Assembly: GCA_023438065.1 (NCBI GenBank)
Contig: JAEXRH010000014.1
Span: 86,095 to 150,094 of the forward strand
From: Spirochaetota bacterium
GTDB taxonomy: Bacteria > Spirochaetota > Spirochaetia > Treponematales > Treponemataceae
DNA length: 64,000 nt
Reading direction: 5' to 3'
This document shows, piece by piece, positions 34,573 to 42,230 of the stretch. Each line of letters begins with the position of its first letter. Position 1 is the first letter of the stretch. The translations under genes and the position numbers were made by a program. The notes beneath the pieces are model-generated. The model had not been told where the DNA came from and did not search any database. It was given only the letters and a program-made list of their open reading frames with translations.

Positions 34573-34597
34573 GTTTACAAGTATCGAACGTTTCCGG

Positions 34598-36379
34598 TTA
34601 CGTTACAATGCTCAAATGGAGCTCGTTGAGCTGCTTCTGGTCGACCTCGCTCGGGCAATCGTCCATCGGGCTGATGGCGAAGCTATTCTTCGGGAAGGCG
34701 ATGACTTCCTTGATCGAGGTCTCTCCGGCCATGAGCATGACGAGGCGGTCGAGTCCGGGGGCGATGCCGCCGTGGGGCGGGGCGCCGTACTTGAACGCCT
34801 CGGTGAGGAATCCGAATTTTTTCTGGCCTTCCTCCTCGCTGAAGCCGACGATCTTGAATATCTTCTTCTGCAGTTCGGGGTCGTGAATTCGGATCGAGCC
34901 CGAGGCGAGCTCGTAGCCGTTGAGGACGAGATCGTAGAGGTCGCCTTTTACGCTGCCCGGGTCGGATTCGAGGGTCGCGTGGTACTTGTCCTGGGGCCAG
35001 GTAAACATGTGATGAGCGGTGTCCCACTTGGCTTCGTCCTCGTTCCACTCGAACATCGGGAAGTCTACGATCCAGGCGAACTCGAAGCGGCCTTCCTCGC
35101 AGAGGCCGAGGTCCTTGCCGAGCTTGGAGCGGACGGCGCCGAGCGAGGCGCACGCGATCTTGGCCTTGGGGTCCGCGACGAAGAGGAGGAGGTCCCCCGC
35201 CTTCGCGCCGAGTTTCGCGCATACGTCCGCCGCCTTGCCCTCGAAGAACTTCGAGACGCCGCCCTCGAGCGCGGGCGCGGCATCGTTGCCCGCGACCTTC
35301 ATCCAGCCGAGACCCTTCGCCTTGTAGATCTTGGCGGTCGCCTCGAGCTCCTCGATGAGCTTTCTGCTGTACTTTTCAGCGACCCCGGGAACGACGAGGG
35401 CCTTGACCTTGCCTCCCGCGGCGACCGCGTCCTTGAAGGCCTGGAAGGTGCCGAGCTCGGCGAGGAAAGCGCCGTCCTGCATCTTCATGTCGAAGCGGAG
35501 CTCGGGCTTGTCCGAGCCGTAGAGGTCGATCGCGTCGTCGTAGGCGATGCGGTTGAACTTGACGGGAAGCGTGACGCCGAGGGTTTCCTTGAAGACGTGT
35601 CCCATCATTCCCTCGATGAGGTTGAGGACGTCCTCGCGGTTCACGAAGCTCATCTCGATGTCGATCTGGGTGAACTCGGGCTGGCGGTCTCCGCGCGCGT
35701 CCTCGTCGCGGTAGCAACGGGCGATCTGGAAGTATTTGTCGAAGCCAGAGACCATGAGGAGCTGCTTGTAGAGTTGGGGCGACTGGGGAAGGGCGTAAAA
35801 CTTGCCGGGGTAGAGCCGCGAGGGGACGAGGTAGTCGCGCGCGCCTTCCGGCGTGGAGGCGATGAAGGTCGGGGTTTCGAGCTCGAAGAAGCCGCGTTCG
35901 ACGAGGTACTGGCGGGTCGCGAAGGCGACCTTCGACCTGAGCGCGAGGTGGTGCTGCATCTGGGCCGAACGGAGGTCGAGATAGCGGTACTTGAGGCGGA
36001 GGTCTTCGCTCGCGTTGGACTTTTCGTCGATCATGAAGGGGAGGGTTTCCGCCCTGTTGAGAACGACGATCTTCTTCGCGACGACCTCGATGGCGCCGGT
36101 CGGCATGTCCGCGTTGACCATCGAGTCCGGGCGGGCACGGACGACTCCTTCGACCGCGATGCAGTATTCCATCTTGAGGTCGGCGGTGACGGCCGCGAGC
36201 TCCGCGGGGGAGTCCGCGTCGACGACGACCTGGGTGAGGCCGTAGCGGTCCCGGAGGTTGATGAATGATATCCCGCCGTGGTCGCGCTTGCGGTGGACCC
36301 ATCCGTTCAATATAACCGTTTTACCGTCGTGTTCCTTGCGGAGATCGCCGCAGGTGACGGTTCGTTTCATGTTTTCCAT
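34598..36379 (-). CDS. aspS: Aspartyl-tRNA synthetase
   Basis: 593 residues, bacterial type with the GAD insertion (about 290-400). The OB-fold anticodon-binding domain is at the N-terminus (VILNGWVHRKRDHGG), class II motif 2 appears as ARCYRDEDARGDRQPEFTQID and motif 3 as GLDRLVMLM. It charges tRNA-Asp; whether it also charges tRNA-Asn cannot be told here. The ATG at 36379 lies seven bases after a TATACT box; Met4 (36370) is an alternative start closer to other family members. Confidence 0.97.
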   Translation of the reverse strand: MENMKRTVTCGDLRKEHDGKTVILNGWVHRKRDHGGISFINLRDRYGLTQVVVDADSPAELAAVTADLKMEYCIAVEGVVRARPDSMVNADMPTGAIEVVAKKIVVLNRAETLPFMIDEKSNASEDLRLKYRYLDLRSAQMQHHLALRSKVAFATRQYLVERGFFELETPTFIASTPEGARDYLVPSRLYPGKFYALPQSPQLYKQLLMVSGFDKYFQIARCYRDEDARGDRQPEFTQIDIEMSFVNREDVLNLIEGMMGHVFKETLGVTLPVKFNRIAYDDAIDLYGSDKPELRFDMKMQDGAFLAELGTFQAFKDAVAAGGKVKALVVPGVAEKYSRKLIEELEATAKIYKAKGLGWMKVAGNDAAPALEGGVSKFFEGKAADVCAKLGAKAGDLLLFVADPKAKIACASLGAVRSKLGKDLGLCEEGRFEFAWIVDFPMFEWNEDEAKWDTAHHMFTWPQDKYHATLESDPGSVKGDLYDLVLNGYELASGSIRIHDPELQKKIFKIVGFSEEEGQKKFGFLTEAFKYGAPPHGGIAPGLDRLVMLMAGETSIKEVIAFPKNSFAISPMDDCPSEVDQKQLNELHLSIVT

Positions 36380-36386
36380 GGCTGTC

Positions 36387-36416
36387 AGTATAGCGGTAAG
36401 CCCGATTCCATGACAA
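36387..36416 (-). promoter_or_regulatory. Predicted aspS promoter
   Basis: TTGTCA (36416-36411), 18 bases, TATACT (36392-36387), seven bases to the ATG. The layout is almost the same as at dnaA. Confidence 0.7.
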
Positions 36417-36431
36417 GGATATCGTCAAATT

Positions 36432-36459
36432 TTGCAATTTGCCTTCCCGCCCCTATAAT
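36432..36459 (+). promoter_or_regulatory. Predicted leaderless promoter of the dCache-GGDEF gene
   Basis: TTGCAA (36432-36437), 16 bases, TATAAT (36454-36459), six bases to the ATG. Transcription from the usual distance would begin at the A of the start codon. Back to back with the aspS promoter. Confidence 0.7.
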
Positions 36460-36465
36460 GAATAT

Positions 36466-38055
36466 ATGACCGAAAAGGAATCATCCGAAAAAAACTCGCG
36501 GATCATGAGAATCGTGATCATACTGGTATGGCTCGTGGTTTTCATGGTCATGATCCTGGGCATCGTTTTTCCGGTCGTTTTCTTCATTTCCCTCAAGAAA
36601 GTGTACGTTAACGAGCAGCGGATCATCGCCGATCTCGCGGTAAAATACATTGACGGGTTTTTTGAGGAAAAACGGGCGCATATCTCGTCGTTATCCGCCC
36701 TTGACGCGATCAAGGATACCTCGTACTTCTCCGGCGCATCAAAGGCCTTTCGGGGCGTGGATGACGCTTCGGCGACCGCGCAGCGACGAATTCTCGATTC
36801 GGCGCTCGTTCATTACCCGTCTTTCCGGTTTTTCGCGATTCTTACGCCCGACAAGGCCCGCCCCGTGCTGATCGAGCCCTACGAGACGCAGCTCGCGCTT
36901 ACCGAGGAGCAATACGAACGGGGGTATATGTACCGGGATTGGGCGCGGGAGACGGTCATGCGATATCGGGATCGGGACCGGTTGGGGTTCGCGCCACCCT
37001 ATATTGCGAACGCGTTCGTCTCGCAGCCCGGAAACGTTCCGGCGGTTTCTATATCGATCGCGATCGTAAACGAGGTCGGGGCGATGACGGGGATTCTGTA
37101 CGCGAATATCGGGCTCGAGACGCTCAGTAAATTCGTCAAGGGCCTTTCCTTCGGTAAGACGGGGAAGGTCTACCTCGTGGATTCGGCGGGCAACCTCCTT
37201 GCGCATCCCTCGATCTCGCCCGGAATAGAGATAAAGGATGCTGAAGGCGTTTCGACCTGGTCCCTTCGCGATTATTCGTCGCACCCCGTCGTCGCCTCGG
37301 TGCTCAAGAACCGGTTCGTGCCAGGATTCTTCCAGATTCCCGGGGAGAACCGGCTGGTTCTTTCGTCCTACGCGAAGATTCCGGGCCTTGGCTGGACGGT
37401 GGTGGTGGAACAGGACGCGGATGATGCCTTTTCGATCGTCAGGATCTACACCTATGTGATCATTCTTTTGGTGTTTTTAACCCTGGGAGGCTCCCTTCTC
37501 TCGTTCGTGCTGATCTCGCGTGAGACCGCGGAGACCTCGCGGCTGCACCGTGAATTGCTCATCATCTCGGAAACCGATACCCTGACCGGGCTCTTGAACC
37601 GGCGAAGCATGCTCAGTCGCGTCGGGCAGCTCGTCGCCGACTACGAGCGAACGGGGCAGGGATTCGTGATCGCGATGTTCGATATCGACGATTTCAAGCT
37701 CGTGAATGACACCTTCGGGCACGTGTTCGGCGACGTCGTGCTTCGCGAGATCGCGTCGCGGACCGTTTCGATCCTCAGGGTCGAGGATCTCCTTTTCCGG
37801 TGGGGAGGGGAGGAATTCCTTCTCGTCATCAGGAATTGCGATATCGCGCGCGCGCGCGGCGTGGCGGAGAAAATCCGCCGCGTCGTCGGCGACGTACCGA
37901 TCAATGACGGGATGACGAGCGTGAACGTCACGGTGACGATCGGCCTTTGCCAGTACCGCGGAGGATCCATCGACGGGATCATCATCAAGGCCGACGAGGC
38001 GCTGTACGAGGGAAAACACAATGGAAAGAACACGGTCGTCGTCAACGAGGATTGA
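36466..38055 (+). CDS. Membrane diguanylate cyclase with Cache-type sensor
   Basis: 529 residues from MTEKESSEKN. Membrane segments at about 15-42 and 325-350 bracket an extracytoplasmic Cache-like sensor with TGKVYLVDSAGNLLAHPS. The cytoplasmic GGDEF domain has the active GGEEF (447-451) and an RxxD inhibitory site (RVED) five residues before it. It should synthesise c-di-GMP in response to an external small molecule. An ATG at 36439 lies upstream of the -10 box and is not used if the promoter call is right. Confidence 0.92.
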   Translation: MTEKESSEKNSRIMRIVIILVWLVVFMVMILGIVFPVVFFISLKKVYVNEQRIIADLAVKYIDGFFEEKRAHISSLSALDAIKDTSYFSGASKAFRGVDDASATAQRRILDSALVHYPSFRFFAILTPDKARPVLIEPYETQLALTEEQYERGYMYRDWARETVMRYRDRDRLGFAPPYIANAFVSQPGNVPAVSISIAIVNEVGAMTGILYANIGLETLSKFVKGLSFGKTGKVYLVDSAGNLLAHPSISPGIEIKDAEGVSTWSLRDYSSHPVVASVLKNRFVPGFFQIPGENRLVLSSYAKIPGLGWTVVVEQDADDAFSIVRIYTYVIILLVFLTLGGSLLSFVLISRETAETSRLHRELLIISETDTLTGLLNRRSMLSRVGQLVADYERTGQGFVIAMFDIDDFKLVNDTFGHVFGDVVLREIASRTVSILRVEDLLFRWGGEEFLLVIRNCDIARARGVAEKIRRVVGDVPINDGMTSVNVTVTIGLCQYRGGSIDGIIIKADEALYEGKHNGKNTVVVNED

Positions 38056-38076
38056 CCGTGGTAGTCCGCGCCGGGG

Positions 38077-38727
38077 CTAGAAGCTGTAGAGGATCGAGAA
38101 AAAGTGGAGGGTCGTGCCCCCCATGACAAAAAGGTGCCAGACCGGATGCGTCCATCGAACGCGCTTGAGCAGGTACACGAAGGCTCCCGCGGTGTAGACG
38201 ACACCCCCAGCGAGGAGCAACTCCCAGCTCCGTTCCGATATGGCCGCCTTCAAGGGGTTCATCGCGAGCACGATGATCCAGCCCATGAGGATATAGGTGA
38301 TAACCGAAACGACCCGAAGCTTGCGGCCGAATACCGCGTACAGGGCGATGCCCGCGATCGCGAGCGCCCATATAAGGGCGAGTATCCTCCAGCCGACGGG
38401 GCCGTGGAGCGCGGTCAGGCAGAACGCGGTATAGGTCCCCGCGATGAGGACGTAGATGGCCGAATGGTCGAGACGCTCGAAAACCATGCAGGCGCGCGTC
38501 GTGAGGAGCGAGTGATAGAGGGCGCTCACGAGATAAAGAAAGACCATCGAGGCCCCGAACACGCCGAACGCGACGAGGTATATTCCGTGCAGACCCGCCG
38601 GGGCGAGGATGGTCGCCCGCGCGACGAGAACCGCGAGGCCCGCGATCGCGAGGGCTGCCCCGAGTCCGTGCGTGACGGCGTTCGCGATCTCCTCGCCGAG
38701 TTTGTATGGCTTTCCAAGTATGGTCAT
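38077..38727 (-). CDS. Hemolysin III / PAQR-type membrane protein
   Basis: 216 residues from MTILGKPYKLGEE, with seven hydrophobic segments. The HlyIII/PAQR motifs are the N-terminal EEIANAVTHGLG, SALYHSL with the following FERLDHSAIYVLIAGTYT, and the C-terminal HPVWHLFVMGG; their His and Asp residues bind zinc in related proteins. Function in bacteria is unsettled (membrane stress or lipid hydrolysis). AAGGAAA precedes the ATG; a longer frame upstream lacks family similarity. Confidence 0.92.
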   Translation of the reverse strand: MTILGKPYKLGEEIANAVTHGLGAALAIAGLAVLVARATILAPAGLHGIYLVAFGVFGASMVFLYLVSALYHSLLTTRACMVFERLDHSAIYVLIAGTYTAFCLTALHGPVGWRILALIWALAIAGIALYAVFGRKLRVVSVITYILMGWIIVLAMNPLKAAISERSWELLLAGGVVYTAGAFVYLLKRVRWTHPVWHLFVMGGTTLHFFSILYSF

Positions 38728-38812
38728 ATCGGTTTCCTTAGGTAATAAACGATAACCGGTTAGACGGGCGCGGAAAGGAAAGGTTGCGGAACGACGCGAG
38801 ATTTGCGGAGCA

Positions 38813-38848
38813 AATAAAAAAAAGCCGCGCCCGAAAGCTCGGGCACGG
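38813..38848 (-). terminator. Terminator after rlmB
   Basis: On the minus strand GCCG-TGCCCGA pairs with TCGGGC-GCGGC (38848-38824) and is followed by a run of eight T (38823 downwards). It ends the beta-CASP-rlmB unit. Confidence 0.85.
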
Positions 38849-38889
38849 CGGAATAGCGTCAATCGGCGGGAGCTGCCCCGGGTTCGCGA

Positions 38890-39687
38890 TTACCGTTGGC
38901 GGCGGATCTCGTAGAGGAGGATTCCCGTCGCGACCGACACGTTAAGGCTGTCCAGTTTTCCCCGCGTCGGGATCGAGACGATCTCGTCGCATTTCTCGCG
39001 CAGGAGTCGCGCGATGCCCGAGCCCTCGCTTCCCATGACGAGCGCGGTCTTCGCGGCAAAACCGACCGAGGTCGCCTTCGTGCCACCCGCGTCCGCCCCG
39101 TACACCCAGAAACCCGATTCCTTGAGCATTTCGGCCACGCGCACGAGGTTCGGCACGATCGCGACCGGTACCCAGGACGAGGCGCCCGCGCTCGTTCGCG
39201 CGATAACCTCGAAGTCCGTCGCGCCCCGATGCTCGGGAAGGACGACGAGATCGACGCCGAATTGGTCCGCGCTTCTGATGATCGCGCCGACGTTCTGCGG
39301 GTCGGTTATCGAGTCGAGCACGACGACGAGGGCGTGGTCCCTCGTCGCGAGCTCGCGAATCGCGTCCTCGATTCTGAGCGGCGGCTTCTCCTCCTCGCGC
39401 TCCTTCACCATCACGACGCCGCGGTGATCGCGCGCCGTCGGGGGGAGTCCCTTCACGAGGGCGTCGAGCGCGGCCTCGGTCGTTTCCCCGGTGGCGACGC
39501 CGAGACGGCTTGCCTCGGCGATGATCTTCTTCACCCGGGGGCCGGGTTTCGCGTACTCGACGCGGATTCCGTCGACGGCAGGCTTCGTCGCCGCGCCTTT
39601 TTTGGCTCCCTTCGCGCCTTTATCGCCGCCCGCGTCGAGCGCGCGAAGCTCTTCCTCGATCGCGTGAAATCCCGTTATTGCTCTCAT
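38890..39687 (-). CDS. rlmB: SpoU-family RNA 2'-O-methyltransferase (RlmB-like)
   Basis: 265 residues. An N-terminal substrate-binding part with a Lys/Gly/Ala-rich insert (about 20-35) precedes the SPOUT fold: DSITDPQNVGAIIRSADQFG (motif 1), LVMGSEGSGIARLLREKCD (motif 2) and IPTRGKLDSLNVSVATGILL (motif 3) with its SAM-binding knot. RlmB methylates G2251 of 23S rRNA; TrmH-like tRNA activity is an alternative. The start overlaps the beta-CASP gene's stop as ATGA. Confidence 0.9.
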   Translation of the reverse strand: MRAITGFHAIEEELRALDAGGDKGAKGAKKGAATKPAVDGIRVEYAKPGPRVKKIIAEASRLGVATGETTEAALDALVKGLPPTARDHRGVVMVKEREEEKPPLRIEDAIRELATRDHALVVVLDSITDPQNVGAIIRSADQFGVDLVVLPEHRGATDFEVIARTSAGASSWVPVAIVPNLVRVAEMLKESGFWVYGADAGGTKATSVGFAAKTALVMGSEGSGIARLLREKCDEIVSIPTRGKLDSLNVSVATGILLYEIRRQR

Positions 39688-41093
39688 ATTTCGTAGGTCT
39701 CTCCGTATTTCACGATCTGCACGTTCGGGTAGCCCGCCTCTTCAAGGTGATCCTTGAATACGACCTGAACGTCCGGTTCCCCGTGCACCATGAATATCTT
39801 CTTGAGGGTAGAGGTGTCCATGGACTTGAGCCAGTCCGTCGTTTCCTGGTAGTCGGCGTGCGCGCTGAATGCGTTGATCTGGGTGATCTCCGCGCGGACG
39901 GGATGCCATTCGCCCATGATCTTTACCTCGAGTTCGCGGTTCTGGAGCCTGCGGCCGAGGGTGTGCTCGGCCATGTAGCCGACGAGGAGGATTTGGGTTC
40001 GGGGGTCGCTGATGTTCTTCGCGAGGTGGTGGGTGACCCGGCCCGCCTCGCACATGCCGTCCGCGCTGATGATGATCATCGGGCCCGGCGTCTGGTTAAG
40101 CGACTTCGACTCGTCGACGCTCGTGACGAATCGGAGCGAGTTGAAACCGAACGGGTTCTTGTGATGCTTGATGAAGGCGGCGTGCGTTTCCTCGTCGTAG
40201 CACTCCGGGTGCACCTGAAAGATGCTCGTGGCGTTGACCGCCATCGGCGAGTCGACGTAGATCGGTATTTCCGGGATGATCTTCTTGTCGACGAGGGTAT
40301 GGAAATAGAACACGAGTTCCTGCGTGCGTTCGATGGCGAAGGCCGGGATAATGATCTTGCCCTCGGTCTTGATCGCCTTTTTCGCGACGTCGGCGAGCAT
40401 GGCGAGCGCGTCGTCCGTGCTTTCGTGGAGACGGTCGCCGTAGGTGCTTTCGAGAACCATGTAGTCGACGGGAGGAAGGATGGCCGGATCTCGGATGATC
40501 GGTTTGCCCTTGCGGCCCAGGTCCCCGGTAAACGCGATCCTCGTTACCTTCCCGTCGGCCTCGGTGACCGTGAGCACGGCCATCGCCGAGCCGAGGATGT
40601 GCCCCGCGTCGAAAAACTCGAGCTTGACGTTTTGGGTTACCCAGGTGGGCCTTCCGTACGAGACGGTCACGAACTGGTTCGATATCGCGACCACGTCCGC
40701 TTCGTTGAACAGCGGCTTCCAGCTAAAAGCCTCGCCGCGTTTGGCCGCGTGCTTGGTCCAGAATTCGGCGTCTCGGGCCTGGATTCGCGCAGAATCCATC
40801 ATGATGATGTTCGCGAGATCCCGCGTTGCCGGGGTCGCGTAGATGTTTCCCGTGAAACCGTTGAGTCCGAGCATCGGCAAGAGGCCGCAATGGTCATAAT
40901 GGGCGTGGGTGAGGATTACCGCCTCAAGCTTGTCGGCGGGCACGTCGAATTTCCGGTTTTTCTGGTCGGCGATCGCGCGTATGCCCTGAAACGCGCCGCA
41001 GTCGATGAGAATCGAGTGTCCGTCGACCTCGAGCACGTGTTTGGATCCGGTAACTTCCTCGGCCGCGCCGAGGGAGTAAAGTGATATACTCAT
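39684..41093 (-). CDS. Beta-CASP metallo-beta-lactamase-fold RNA nuclease
   Basis: 469 residues. Metal-binding motif 2 is HAHYDHCG (63-70), then FTGDLG, ESTYGDR and the beta-CASP region with ISADGMCEAGRVTHHL, ending in the RNA-metabolising domain with FSAHADYQET and VHGEPD. This is the family of bacterial and archaeal RNA 3'-end processing and decay enzymes. It is coupled to rlmB by a four-base overlap, which supports an RNA-linked role. TATCCT ends six bases before the ATG (TTGCAG 17 bases further up), with no Shine-Dalgarno. Confidence 0.93.
   Translation of the reverse strand: MSISLYSLGAAEEVTGSKHVLEVDGHSILIDCGAFQGIRAIADQKNRKFDVPADKLEAVILTHAHYDHCGLLPMLGLNGFTGNIYATPATRDLANIIMMDSARIQARDAEFWTKHAAKRGEAFSWKPLFNEADVVAISNQFVTVSYGRPTWVTQNVKLEFFDAGHILGSAMAVLTVTEADGKVTRIAFTGDLGRKGKPIIRDPAILPPVDYMVLESTYGDRLHESTDDALAMLADVAKKAIKTEGKIIIPAFAIERTQELVFYFHTLVDKKIIPEIPIYVDSPMAVNATSIFQVHPECYDEETHAAFIKHHKNPFGFNSLRFVTSVDESKSLNQTPGPMIIISADGMCEAGRVTHHLAKNISDPRTQILLVGYMAEHTLGRRLQNRELEVKIMGEWHPVRAEITQINAFSAHADYQETTDWLKSMDTSTLKKIFMVHGEPDVQVVFKDHLEEAGYPNVQIVKYGETYEI
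40845..40858. other. parS-like variant site d
   Basis: GTTTCCCGTGAAAC, identical to sites a and c, inside the beta-CASP gene. The preceding T extends the match to parS. Confidence 0.45.
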
Positions 41094-41139
41094 GGGATGA
41101 GGATAGTCCGATTGGTGCTGTTCTGCAAGCGTAAATGCA

Positions 41140-41148
41140 TGGTATACT
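41140..41148 (+). promoter_or_regulatory. Extended -10 promoter of the DUF2804 gene
   Basis: TGG-TATACT, an extended -10 element. A start near 41155 would exclude the ATG at 41135 and favour the TTG at 41168. Confidence 0.5.
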
Positions 41149-41167
41149 TTTCCGCGCGAGGTGTTTG

Positions 41168-42220
41168 TTGTATACGAGAGAGATCCTTCCGGCTCCCGAT
41201 TCCCCCGTCCTGAACGGCAAGCCCGTATTCGGGACCTTTTCCGGGGTTTTCAAGCGATTCGACATCCGCGGGCTGAAGCACCCTTTCTCAAGCTTTCCGC
41301 TCCCACGATTGCTGGCGAATTTCCGGATCATGGGGATCATGCGGTTCGTGTTTTGCGACGACGACAATATCGGCGAGATCGAGCTCTTTGACGCGGGCTA
41401 CTTTTCCTTCATGGAGACGACGCTCTGGAACCGCAAGACCCGGCACCGCATCGCCTATCGCAGGATCATCCCGCCTGGGCTCATGAAGATCCCGGAGGAT
41501 CTCGCGAACGGCACGACGGCGTGCCGAACCCACCGGCGGCTGGTGCGCATCAGCTCGCGTCGCGGAATGAAGCGGCTTCGCGCCGATTTCGACTTTCTCG
41601 GCTCGGACGCGCGACCCCCGTGCGAGGGCCGGTTCGAGATGGACCTTTCGCTTCCGGGCTTCGCCGAACTGTCGGCGGTGGTTCCCCATCGCGTCAGGAG
41701 GCGCTGCCAGGCGTCATACCTGATGACCGCGCCCGTCGCCGGCTGGATCGGCCTGGGATACGACGATCATCACATAGAGCCCGAGCGCGGCGTGGGCTTT
41801 TTCGACGTCAGGAAGTCGTACTTCGGGCTCAGAACCAAGATGAGCAAGATGATCGGCCTCGGGCGGATCGACGGAATGATGGTCTCCTTTCAGCTGGGAA
41901 ACCCGCTGTCGAACGACGACGCGCGGTACAACGACAACGTTCTTTTCGTCGAGGGCAAGACCTGGCCCCTTCCGCCCGTGAAGATCACGAGGCCGTACGG
42001 GGTTTCCGGCGAGTGGGTCATCCAGGATACCGAGAGCATGGTCGACCTCGTTTTTACCCCGGTGTCGGACAGCGCGCGCCAGCTGAGCGCGTTTATCGTC
42101 CGGACCGACTATCACACGGTTTACGGGCTCTACGAGGGTACGCTCCTGACGGGAGACGGGACCCGGATCGAATTGAGGGGTTTCCCCGGCATCGGAAAAA
42201 AAGTCCTTTTAAGAATTTAA
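41168..42220 (+). CDS. DUF2804 family protein
   Basis: About 350 residues. The C-terminal half has the family hallmarks: FFDVRKSYFGLRTKMSKM, IDGMMVSFQLGNPLS, NDNVLFVEGKTWPL. DUF2804 proteins have a lipocalin-like beta fold and no proven function. The start is taken as TTG at 41168 because GAGG lies six bases before it and a -10 box makes the upstream ATG untranscribed; this is uncertain. The next gene begins ten bases after the stop, so the pair is an operon. Confidence 0.75.
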   Translation: MYTREILPAPDSPVLNGKPVFGTFSGVFKRFDIRGLKHPFSSFPLPRLLANFRIMGIMRFVFCDDDNIGEIELFDAGYFSFMETTLWNRKTRHRIAYRRIIPPGLMKIPEDLANGTTACRTHRRLVRISSRRGMKRLRADFDFLGSDARPPCEGRFEMDLSLPGFAELSAVVPHRVRRRCQASYLMTAPVAGWIGLGYDDHHIEPERGVGFFDVRKSYFGLRTKMSKMIGLGRIDGMMVSFQLGNPLSNDDARYNDNVLFVEGKTWPLPPVKITRPYGVSGEWVIQDTESMVDLVFTPVSDSARQLSAFIVRTDYHTVYGLYEGTLLTGDGTRIELRGFPGIGKKVLLRI

Positions 42221-42230
42221 GGAAAACGGC

